From Achatina immaculata (lineage: Eukaryota > Mollusca > Gastropoda > Stylommatophora > Achatinidae): a stretch of 64,000 bases of DNA. The position numbers were made by a program, and so were the translations under genes. The notes beneath the pieces were generated by a model that worked only from the letters and a program-made list of their open reading frames with translations, was not told the origin of the DNA and searched no databases. This document shows, piece after piece, positions 55,401-64,000 of this stretch; positions within the stretch are counted from its first letter, which is position 1; the number at the start of each line of letters is the position of its first letter. Where the stretch lies: contig CM019692.1 of assembly GCA_009760885.1 (NCBI GenBank), positions 57,092,964-57,156,963 on the forward strand. The letters are read 5' to 3'.

Positions 55401-58400
55401 TGTGCTACTGAACTACACCTTACCATACTAACTCATCAATACCTCTTCAAATCCACCTTTCTCTCTAACACAGTAGTAGAGCTTGTAGAGATCCAAGGGA
55501 GTTTTGCTGATAACTGGCAGGGACGTGACTGGTTGACCACTCTCTTCCAAAAAGGCAAGTATGCGTTCCAAGAACTGTCTTCTGTCTGGTTCAGATCCCA
55601 TCTCAAATAATTTACTCAAGTCTGAAGTTGATTTCTGCAAGAGATCATTACTTTGATATATCAGAATGGTCACCTATAGGGACACAGCACAAAATACAAA
55701 TAATATGGCATAACTTTAATATAAACAAAAAACATACTGTATATACAAATAACTCAAATTTGAAGATGTAGGAATCTTAAACGAAAAAGATAAAATCTCA
55801 AATCTTTAAACAGATAAGGTCAGAAAGCTTTTTTTTAAATCATATATAAAAATACTGAGTTCACATGGGCTTATTTATTTATTACTTATTTCTATACTGT
55901 ATGAAGAAATAAGACATCATTTATACACTCTATGAAGAAATAAGACTAATCTGAATTGACCTAATACAAATGGCCAGTGAATGAAGAAAATAATTTGGGG
56001 TGATTTGCCATTTGCCTTCTCAATTTCTTTATATAAAATAAATTCATGATATTTCTGAATTCACTACTATAAGAAAACTGATGTAGCAGCTAATATAAGT
56101 AAATTAACAGAACACCTCTAGTAGAACAATACCATCCATGCAATGTCATAAAAGAAACAACAATCTCCAACAGATGCAGCCTCACACTGTTATTAACTAC
56201 TAAAATGCTGCCAACTTAAAGATGATGATTTCATTTGTGTGGGTGGAGATAACACTGTGCTGGGCAGACAATAAACAAGGATAACACTATAAACATGAGC
56301 ACACACTTCTCAAGGAAAGCATCACTGGTATCCTCTAGTACATATTATATGAGCACTATACACAGAATATTTACTTGCAATCTTTTAACCTATTTTAACA
56401 GAAGTTAAAGCACATTTATCTTCAGACAAACTAGTACACTAATCTTGGTGAGCTCATAGCAGTTGACATAAATGAGTTGTGTCAAATACAAAAAAAAAAT
56501 ATACATTTTTAAAAAAAAGCATGTAATCTTTTCTGGAGTAATTTACTATCTGAAAACTTTAACAGTTATGAAGCTCATTTATTTTGTTCACTCTTCACTC
56601 AAAGGCCACATATTAGGAGCTAGAATCTCACCAACTTGGTGCATCAATCATCAGAAGGCATACATTACCACTTTTTCATAAGACAAACACCAATGTGTCA
56701 TAAGTTTCTACTGCAAGCCAGAACAATGTATGTACTTTCTTTCTAAGACAAATATTCTTTATTTTGAATTTTTGAAAAGAAAAGGATTACATAAAATAAT
56801 CTCTCCCAAATGGCATTGAAAACAAACTAAAAAATTCAACCCTACACTTACAAATAAAATGAAAAAAAAAATGTAGCATAACAATTTAATAATATCATGC
56901 AAGAATTTCAAACAGGCAATCAACCTCTGCACAAATATAAACCAAAGCAATAACTTTAAAATAAAAGAAAACTTGATAGACGTAAGCTGTCAAGCAAACA
57001 CTGTTAGTGTCAATGTTTTTTGAGGGTTTTTTAAAAAACTTTAATCTTCCAATACTTTTTGTGAAAGACAAATGCTATCCTTGCTGGACATTCAACAAAG
57101 ATAGGGTGACAATACCTTCGTAGGGTCTAGTAGTCAGGTAAAGATGAGAAATATAAAAACAAATATAGGAACAACAACAAAAAAACTGCATCTAATCACA
57201 TTAAAAAAAAACAAAAAAAACTCAAGCACAGTCACGATTCTGATATTAGTTGCAGCTATTCTGAGGGGGCAAAAAACTGAACAAATGCACAAAATCCAAA
57301 ACAAAATTTAACAGGCAACCTCAAATTAAACATCACAAGTTTAAACTGTTTTCAAACTTGTGCACCAAGCATTTGTAAACAGTAATCTTACTGAGCTGGG
57401 GGTACAAATGCCCTTCTTGAAAACAAATTTATAAATAAGATGGCTTATAGTGGACTTTAAATAATACAAATGTTCACACCTAGTCATCTCATTAAACCAG
57501 TTTACAAATGTGCTAAATGTTAACTTGGCAGCATAATGGCACATCAGTAAAAGAAAATCAACACCTTGTAACACAAAATTTAAAAAGAAAAAGGGTACAG
57601 GGTGGAGACAACAAGTAATTGCTTCTGTTTATGAACCCCATGCTTTCTTCCATAAATTGCACCATTGTTGGAAAAAATGTATGCATGATTAGCTTATTCA
57701 AAGCAGGTTTCACTTTCTCTAAACCTTAAAGTTTACTCAAGTTTCATGTTCTATTCTTAAATAATGACTGCTTTCAGCACTCTGTTACACAGGACACTGA
57801 TATCCAAATACATGGTGTCTCCATGGGGAAACAAAATAAGACAAAGCAGGAGCAGCAGCAGCAGCAGCAGTTTGGCACAACATGACAACACTATGCTATG
57901 TTCTGCTGCAGTGATTCTTGCAGGTGGGGAAGGGGGGAGAAAGGAGATAACAGTAGTATTGAAGTGAGGGATTTCGAAATAAAAATTTTTAAATGATAAA
58001 TTAAAATGTTGCTACCACCAATGACAAGTTAAAACAGAAGACAATATGAAACTGTAAACACGAACGTTCCCAAATCAAAATTCTAGTATATTCATATTCT
58101 GAGCAATTTATTTGCTTTATTGCTTCCGTGCGCCCACTTACGAGGGCCCCAGGGCTGTTTGGTTCCTCTGAGTAGTGTGGCCCTGTAGAGCCGGCACGCG
58201 GCCCACCCTGGCCCTCCAACTCCTACAAAGTCAGCCATAGACAAAAAAAAGGGAAAAGAAAAGCAGGAAAGAAAGTTAAGATAGTGACTTGGTGTGTATG
58301 TGATACAACAAAGTGAAATAAAGTGAGCAACAGATATATCCACTTTCTGAACCAGTTTCATGAAATGGCAACAGAATACATGAATACAGAAAAAAAAAAA

Positions 58401-60938
58401 ATAATTTTCCAATGAGATGAGCAGTAACATCCCCATGAGCATACGTATATATGTATACTCATGCTTGCATGGGGGAAAAAAAAAATTTGATGAGCCAATG
58501 TTACTTATGAACCACACCTCTTAATAATTACTAATTATTTATTTCATTTCTTTTTGATAAGGTGTATAAATTTAACCTATAACATTTAAAGCAGTTGAAA
58601 GCACCAACTCACAGTAAGAAAATACACGACAGAGGCAGTGAAAGGTGTTTGCATCTGAAGCTAATCACTTTTATATGTATCGCTCATTATGACGTTTCAA
58701 TAAACACACACCCAACAGCATGTTTATGAGACTTAACTTTCTTTCTCAATCTGAAGCTAATCACTTTTATATGTATCGCTCATTATGACGTTTCAATAAA
58801 CACACACCCAACAGCATGTTTATGAGACTTAACTTTCTTTCTCAAACCCATCTGTTTCTCAAACATTTTCAGGAATGTGACTAACTGATCAAAATTCATT
58901 ATAAAAAAAAAGACATGATCATAATAATTACTAATACTCTCATCAAGTCAAAGATATCAAATGTTACACAAATAAAATCTGACATGAGAGCTCCTAGCAT
59001 AATCATGTTCTCACGTATTGACGAAAGGCATGGCTTCACTTTCTCCTCTTTCAAACAACATGAAGATGTGATTTTAAAATAAAACACTCATACAAACTCT
59101 AATTTCATATGTTTGTTATAAAATGCTGGGATGTGATGATTCTGAAACCACTTGTACCTCTTTTAATATTTTCTGCACATTTTTTTTAGTTCTGATATTT
59201 GTAAAGAAAAAAATTCTTGCACATTGTGACCTCTGCCCCTGCACTCTGTGCAGCCACACACTAAACAACTTGATCTCTGTTTGTAACAAATCTTCTGACA
59301 TCACTGCAGAAGTGACAATCTTGACAGTATTATGGTAGGATGTGGGACTGTCACACTTTTCCAGTCATCTTATTAATTTTATTTCATCAAAGAAGCCAGT
59401 TCTGCACAACTTCATTTACTATCCTTCACTTCTATCACATTTGGAGGATGATAGCTCAACTCTATTCCTGCTTTCCTTGCCTTAGTCTTACAAATGAAAT
59501 GGATGAGATTTTTCACACTTTAGGCTTGGCAGCCACCAGCCTGGATATCTCAATTCTGTTCCTTAGTGACCTTTTTCTCAGAAGGCAGATGATTGCAAGT
59601 CCACCATCTTAAACTACTTAACTGAAAAATCTCATACACCACTCTACACACATATATACACTCTCATTTAGAAGATCTATACACATGAAATCATACTCGC
59701 TTCAACAGTGATCTGTATCTGTCATATATGGCATATACTGTGTATCCTGCCTAAATTTACAGTGAGACTTTGCCTCAATTTCAGACCTAGTTCTCCTTTT
59801 CACGACATGCCAAGTATCAAATTTTACCTCTGGATCAACACAAGCAAAACAGTGGTGGCAACTGTGCCTACTTCTCTATCACAAGAAAGTGGTTTGTTAT
59901 CGATATACTTCCACTGCTGTCTTCTTTTTTTTTTCCCTCCTTCTGCTCTCTGTATTCTATCCATATTCAAGTTAAAATTCCTTGTCCTGTGATAAGTATA
60001 AAATCACATGGTGGTGATTCACATTTGGTTTTTAACCCTTATTTCCACCAAAAATACCAACTGCTTATGTGAAATTTATTATACTAAATATCCTCATAAA
60101 AAGGAGACAACTGTACAAGAGGAATATGTGTTAGTTATAGAAATAAAAAAAACAGGTACCTTGTCACACAACTGCTATTATTATGAGTTTAAACAAGGTT
60201 CAGAACCAAAATTGAGACTGGATGGACTGTGTTCAGTTTTTCACTTTATTTTTCACTAATAAAATCTGTGATAATTATAAGCATCTTTCTTTTCTCCATT
60301 CACGAAATCTACCGTGAATGGAGTCGACAGTTATGTGACAAGTTTATTTTTAATAAAATACTGGGACCAGAAAAATGATAATCATAAGGCAATAGAATGA
60401 ACATATACTACCTTTGTCTTCTTCTTCTTCTCAGGTGGGTCATCAGATGGCGCACTGTTGCTGCTACTGTTGCTCATCTGCGGCATACAGTTTATCTGTT
60501 GCTGCTGTTGTGGTGGCATATGGCTCATGGGACCCATGTTCACACTGTTGCCGCCGCTACTCATTCCTGGATGGCCTATCATCTGACCAGTGTGACCCAC
60601 TGCCTGTCTATTAGGGCCCATCATAGGGCCATTCTGACTCATGTTCATATTAGGTCCTCCCATATTTGGAGGCATCATGTTGTGTGGTGGTCCTCCCATA
60701 TTAGGTGGCATTTGATTGGGTACACCAATTTGACCAGTGTTCATCATACCACTAGGAGACATTCCATTAGGCATCATCCCATGGGGGCCTGGACCCAATG
60801 TATGACCCATCATATGTGGAGGTCCACCTACAGGTCCCATATGGTGAGGATGTGGGTGCGGATAATGTTGTGGAGCAGTTGTGGACACGCTGGTAACTGG
60901 TGATGCTATACTTTGTGTAACTGATGTTAACAAGGGCC
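45935..60938 (-). CDS. ARID1: ARID1 (BAF250/Osa) gene, C-terminal ~1,760 codons
   Basis: ARID1 proteins are the ARID-bearing subunits of the canonical BAF (SWI/SNF) chromatin remodeller; they bind DNA through ARID and hold the core module together through the C-terminal armadillo-like domain. Ten exons on the minus strand join with consistent phases: a Gly/Met/Pro-rich exon (60412-60938), a short exon (58142-58222), two ARID exons (55443-55634, 54959-55178), four low-complexity exons, a TFPPDSVES exon, and a 2.7-kb terminal exon with the BAF250_C domain. The final exon has a ~420-residue acidic linker much longer than in vertebrate ARID1A. Vertebrates have ARID1A and ARID1B; most invertebrates have one gene, so I use the neutral symbol. 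The N-terminal exons are right of the window. Confidence 0.95.
48840..48963 (-). CDS. ARID1: ARID1 exon ([20 protein letters not shown])
   Basis: Minus-strand acceptor TTTTGAAG precedes 48963; donor TTAG|GTAAAT after 48840; phase 0 in, 1 out. Encodes [20 protein letters not shown] and [20 protein letters not shown], matching the vertebrate DITFPPGSVE..RRRLTMKDIG segment just before the PEAWR region. Confidence 0.95.
48964..50036 (-). other. ARID1 intron with SINE B and (CTA)n
   Basis: Contains the SINE at 49060-49305 and a (CTA)n/(TAC)n microsatellite at 49423-49458; the rest is AT-rich. Confidence 0.65.
49060..49305 (+). mobile_element. tRNA-derived SINE (family B)
   Basis: Head GGTGCCACACTGGTTAGTGT, body and tail (GCAGTGGCCTAGAAATGTGA, AGGCACTAACACTTC) match 6287-6731, without the LINE insertion found there, so this copy shows the empty site. 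Confidence 0.8.
50037..50218 (-). CDS. ARID1: ARID1 exon (Pro/Arg/Gly-rich)
   Basis: Acceptor TTCATTTGCAG before 50218; donor CCT|GTAAGA after 50037; phase 1 in, 0 out. Encodes [40 protein letters not shown] and a [14 protein letters not shown] end. Low-complexity; assigned by phase continuity. Confidence 0.88.
50560..50823. mobile_element. MITE of family T, 264 bp
   Basis: 27-bp inverted ends (TGTATAAACTAGGAATAAAG... and ...CTTTTGTCCTAGTTTATACA) differing at two positions. A shorter, diverged relative lies at 10705-10897. No coding capacity; superfamily not assigned. Confidence 0.8.
51529..51624 (-). CDS. ARID1: ARID1 exon ([10 protein letters not shown])
   Basis: Acceptor AAATTTGACAG before 51624; donor GATG|GTAGGT after 51529; phase 1 in and out. 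Encodes [20 protein letters not shown] and [11 protein letters not shown] 32-codon low-complexity exon whose skipping would keep frame, so alternative use is possible. Confidence 0.85.
52103..52452 (-). CDS. ARID1: ARID1 exon (Pro/Gln/Gly/Tyr-rich)
   Basis: Acceptor TCACCAG before 52452; donor ACAG|GTATAA after 52103; phase 2 in, 1 out. Encodes [40 protein letters not shown] and [15 protein letters not shown]. Disordered condensate-prone composition typical of ARID1 linkers. Confidence 0.92.
52453..53730 (-). other. ARID1 intron with one dispersed repeat
   Basis: 52670-52830 (minus) matches the lead-in repeat found before the minisatellites at 2489 and 20230, here without expansion. Poly-A at 52620-52638. 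No exon seen. Confidence 0.6.
53731..54538 (-). CDS. ARID1: ARID1 exon (Gly/Met/Pro-rich)
   Basis: Donor GACAG|GTCAGT after 53731; phase 1 in, 2 out. The acceptor is CCCAGCAG, allowing starts at 54538 or 54535 (one Ala/Gly codon difference). Encodes Met-Gly repeats ([20 protein letters not shown]), a Ser/Thr stretch and [17 protein letters not shown], similar in place and spirit to the vertebrate 'IQDAFNDGSDSTFQKR' segment after ARID. Confidence 0.93.
54959..55178 (-). CDS. ARID1: ARID1 exon, second half of ARID domain
   Basis: Acceptor TATATTAACAG before 55178; donor CCAG|GTTTGT after 54959; phase 0 in, 1 out. Encodes [44 protein letters not shown] (helices 5-7 of ARID), then [28 protein letters not shown]. 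The SKKW..I...N.GTS.SAA..LKK.Y pattern is diagnostic. Confidence 0.97.
55443..55634 (-). CDS. ARID1: ARID1 exon, first half of ARID domain
   Basis: Acceptor GATCTCTTGCAG before 55634; donor GAAGAG|GTATTG after 55443; 64 codons, phase 0. Encodes [32 protein letters not shown] and [20 protein letters not shown], with the LP.I...PLDLY.LY..V...GG core. A second in-frame acceptor (CCTATAG at 55675) would add 13 residues. Confidence 0.96.
55635..58141 (-). other. ARID1 intron, 2.5 kb
   Basis: AT-rich; (CAG)n at 57849-57870; no exon or transposon protein recognised. Confidence 0.6.
58142..58222 (-). CDS. ARID1: ARID1 short exon (27 codons)
   Basis: Acceptor GACTTTGTAG before 58222; donor CCCTC|GTAAGT after 58142; phase 0 on both sides. 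Encodes [29 protein letters not shown]-richer than surroundings. Being 81 nt it could be skipped without frame change. Assigned by phase and composition, not by family match. Confidence 0.72.
58653..58844. repeat. Perfect 96-bp tandem duplication
   Basis: 58653-58748 and 58749-58844 are identical (start ATCTGAAGCTAATCACTTTT). Lies in an ARID1 intron; recent event or assembly artefact. Confidence 0.95.
58845..60411 (-). other. ARID1 intron
   Basis: AT/T-rich, no exon or transposon recognised; a 13-bp inverted pair TCACGAAATCTACCGTGAAT lies near 60300. Confidence 0.55.
60412..60938 (-). CDS. ARID1: ARID1 exon (Met/Pro/Gly-rich, poly-Gln, basic end)
   Basis: Acceptor TTATTTTAG before 60938; donor ACAAAG|GTAGTA after 60412; phase 1 in, 0 out. 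Encodes [20 protein letters not shown], a His-Pro stretch ([11 protein letters not shown]), repeated MPPNMGGP motifs, a QQQQQ run and the basic end [13 protein letters not shown]. The most upstream exon in the window; corresponds to the N-terminal disordered region before ARID. Confidence 0.93.
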
Positions 60939-61189
60939 CTAAAATAAAGAAAGTTGGAAGTGATATAGAAGATATTTATAATAAAAATAGATATACAAGT
61001 TACTTAGGACAAAAACAGACTTGAGAAAATTAATTCTCAGTTGTTCTTTCTACAACTGAACCCAACAACAGCTGATATGCTATTACTGTTAAAAAGATAA
61101 CTTTTCTTTTTGTGCCAACATCAGTTAGGTGCAAAACTAACACTGATCTCATGAACTGCATCTTCAAAATAATTTTTGTTTTTTGCACA

Positions 61190-61556
61190 GTTCATCATCA
61201 AGACGCCTGCTGACAGTCATGCTTGTCCACAACCTCATTTCTTGATATTTTCCATCAGCTAAGTTGGTTATTTTACATAATGCTGTTGTATAAACTGTCC
61301 ATGCCAACCTATCTTGGCCTCCTCCTGTCTCTCTTCCCATTTATCTTTCTCACACTGCTATCTTTTAAAGTTCTCCTACTCTCACATTCCCAATGAATGT
61401 TGACTGCTGTTTTATCATGGATTTAATCAGAATCCTTTCTTTGTTTTCTTGAACTTTTCTTGTTTGTAATCTTAAATGTCCATGGTAATCTAAAATCCTT
61501 CTAAGCAACCATATCTCATTTGCCTCTAGTGATCTGTTCACTGTCCATGATTGGCT
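61190..61556 (-). mobile_element. LINE C-terminal fragment, minus
   Basis: Minus strand reads SLEANEIWLLRRILDYHG, QSTFIGNV and LADGKYQEMRLW in broken frames, a degenerate LINE 3' end with a CATCATCAA-type tail at the left. Another family than the adjacent plus-strand fragment. Confidence 0.68.
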
Positions 61557-61557
61557 T

Positions 61558-62145
61558 CCACTGAGATAGGCTCAGACTCTTCTTTGATATTCTGTGACAG
61601 AATCATCAACAGCAGACTTACTAAAGCAAACCAGACATTTGCAATGCTGCAGACTTTATGGAAATCAAAAAAACTAAGCATGAATATGAAAATCAGGATA
61701 TTTAGGAGTAATGTTCTAAGTGTACTACTCTATGGAAGTGAATGCTGGAAAATCACCAAAACCATAGAAAACAAGTTGAATTCTTTCCAGACTAAATGTT
61801 TATGAAGAATTAGAAAAATATTTTGGCCAAACACCATAAGAAATATCTTGTTGGCAGAAATGCAGATAAAGCCACTGACACCAATTATTGAGGAAAGACG
61901 ATGGCGTCCGAATGACCGACAACGCACTACCAAAAATAGCACTAAGATGGACACAACAGGGGAACAGAAGTAAGGGTAGACCAAAAGAGACATGGAGAAG
62001 AACAAGAGAGAAGATGTTGAGCAATAGAGGGCTCACCTGGGCAAGAGCAGAAAAAAAAAAGGCAAAGGACAGGCATTTGTGGAAAACCCCTGCAGAAGCC
62101 CCATGTGCCCTGGGCACTTTAAGGTTCAGAGTGAGAGAGAGATGT
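61558..62145 (+). mobile_element. LINE 3' part, plus orientation
   Basis: Reads DRIINSRLTKANQTFAMLQ, VLLYGSECWKITKTIE, then [33 protein letters not shown] and the same terminal GGGCACTTTAAGGTTCA plus (GA)n as at 24170 and 32960. It retains sequence 5' of the inversion breakpoint of the satellite-embedded copies. Confidence 0.87.
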
Positions 62146-62479
62146 ATTATCTATCTTTGATTTCGGATGTGCATTTTTCCACCTGACAATATCAGTAACA
62201 CCAAAGTGTTTAACATGCTCTAACAATTCATTTACACAGGTTGTTCTTCTTCACTGATATAACCACTGTTTCATTTTTCTTGTTATTCTGGAAGTCTTTT
62301 CTTCAGGGGGTGGTCTGCATGTTCTTAGGGTTAGACATTAGCCTTGAATGTTGGATGTTTCAGTTCAAATCCACTGATGATGCCTTTTGTTTTCTCATGA
62401 ATCCTCCAGCAAAAAAATTCCCCTGGTCTGGTCACAAGGCAGTGGGACTGGACATCCATCAGCAATGTTATGTATGTTA

Positions 62480-63000
62480 AAAAGTCCCCTTTGCTGTTTG
62501 ATCTCACAATAAAGACTAGGCCAGATGATCACTGCGCAGGCAAAATTGTAAGAAATATCTACCACGGAGATTTTTGCTGGCACTTGGAGTGCTGTGCTAT
62601 CTATTACACCTGAGCTGGTAAACAGAATGGGCAGCCAAGTGGAAATGGGAATGTTCTGATTGCAGTGAAGCCATTTCCAAACAACGGAACAAAACTTTTT
62701 CACACTTTCGTTACGCTTCACTTTATCAAATGTTTTCATATAATCAACAAGGGATATAAATAAGTCTCTCTGTACTCCCTAAGTTCTCACTATCAGACTT
62801 CTTTGCATATATGTTCAACTTCCACCTGTAAATACAAATTTTTCATCTCCTTTTTCCATCTTTACTCTGTGCCTAGTTCTTACAATTCTTAACAGTAGTT
62901 TTACGATATGACCATAAAGTCTTCTTGTTCTGAAATCTTCACATTCTTTGGCACAGCAATTTATTTCCCACTCACATGAATGTGAATACAGTCAGCTATA
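62480..63000 (-). mobile_element. Degenerate LINE reverse transcriptase fragment
   Basis: Minus strand reads FISLVDYMKTFDKVKRNES, RT motif A, near 62710; flanks are diverged. No termini found. Confidence 0.6.
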
Positions 63001-64000
63001 TGAGTAAATTTCATAGTCAATAATCAGTAAAAGTGCAGATCTGGTCAAGAGCCTTAAAACTTCTAGTGTTGGATCACCCTTGAGATTTTCTAGACTTTCA
63101 TGTATTTTGCATTATCCAAATAAAATAAATTCTTTCAAAATTCATCAATTTTTTTTTTAAAAACGAAAACATCAGACAGAGAGAACAGAAGGACCAGATC
63201 TAATATTACTTTCATTTGGCCATTTGCCTCGTTATGCTTTAGGCAACTTACTATGTAGATATGAACTTTCCCAAGCCTGGACATACATACATAATAAACA
63301 TGTAAGCAGTGACGATGCTGGAACTTTTCAAAACTTATAATTTTATCTGTTTTTCCACACTGCATGAAGTACTTTTCAAGATACAGATTTTGTCAATACA
63401 ACATACTTTATATTTTTTTAATGTAAAACTAAGCACACTTTATACACATCAACAACAAATAAATGTTCATGTGAACAATTTTTTCTTACCTTATTTGAGG
63501 TGAGATTTAAATTTGTAAAAATTGCTCACATGCTGAACCAAAATCAAAACTTGCCAATTCTTCTCGATTGAAACTGAGCATCATCAGCCCTGCTGGGTTG
63601 ATTACTCTCTAAATGATTTGATGGGTTTTTTTTTTTTGGGGGGTAAGCTTTTGATAATATAAACCAGTTACATTATTGACAAACTTCAACAGTTTTAGCT
63701 TTTTTTTTTTTCTACCAGTAACTTCCAGTTAATGCAATCACTGAGCTCATGGTTTGACAGTATTGTATGAATACTTGTAAAAATTAATGTACTGGATAAA
63801 ATGTGCACTTTGAAGAGGAAAAAAAAAAACTGTTCAATAGATGTGCATGTCTCAAGTAACCTTAGTGGATGTTTAAAGTTAAATCTTTGTATAAAGTTAT
63901 ATATTAAAGTTTAATAATAATCAAAATACGGCAATGACTGAAGCAAATGTTACTTCAAGAGTATACTGATATGTAAGCATTATTTTGGGAGAATGGATCA
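63001..64000 (-). other. ARID1 intron, right end of window
   Basis: AT-rich with T runs near 63627 and 63700; no exon seen. Confidence 0.55.

Noticed and set aside
60397..60903. 168-codon plus-strand open frame, His-rich
   Set aside because: Antisense shadow of the Met/Pro/Gly-rich ARID1 exon; so is 54099-54464 for its exon.

Overview
This is a metazoan nuclear window. Two multi-exon genes with GT-AG introns lie in it, embedded in AT-rich DNA packed with non-LTR retrotransposon (LINE) fragments, tRNA-derived SINEs, short DNA transposons and minisatellites. HELB (absent from flies) together with RTE/jockey-type LINEs, mariner and piggyBac-like elements suggests a lophotrochozoan, most likely a mollusc. 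That placement is inference; no species marker is visible.

Bases 1-37556 (+ strand) carry all but the N-terminal part of a DNA helicase B gene (HELB). Seventeen exons were placed (plus one duplicate), covering the N-terminal conserved region, Walker A, TAPTGKAA, DExx box, GD.RQLPS, the HTFQ motif, the TRGKK motif and an acidic/Ser-Thr-Pro tail ending at 37556. Its introns are unusually unstable. One exon lies in a 1658-bp tandem duplication, two splice donors and one splice acceptor have been copied by local tandem duplication, and at least nine minisatellites sit between exons. A mariner element, LINE copies, SINEs and piggyBac-like elements are inserted as well, many with readable target-site duplications (TSDs).

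Bases about 38500-42660 form an intergenic nest. An old LINE on the minus strand (endonuclease, reverse transcriptase, RNase H order) is split by two oppositely oriented copies of a ~690-bp TTAA-flanked element.

Bases about 42800-64000 (- strand) carry the C-terminal ~1,760 codons of an ARID1 (BAF250/Osa) gene, a SWI/SNF chromatin-remodelling subunit. The window holds low-complexity Gly/Met/Pro exons, the ARID DNA-binding domain split over two exons, and a very large last exon holding the BAF250_C domain. The 5' exons lie beyond the right edge. HELB and ARID1 converge tail to tail. ARID1 introns have far fewer minisatellites than HELB introns.

The most unusual signal is the repeated duplication of exon-intron boundaries within HELB, including a 49-bp minisatellite that copied the end of the Walker A exon plus its 5' splice site at least five times and was then hit by a TTAA transposon exactly at a repeat's TTAA.
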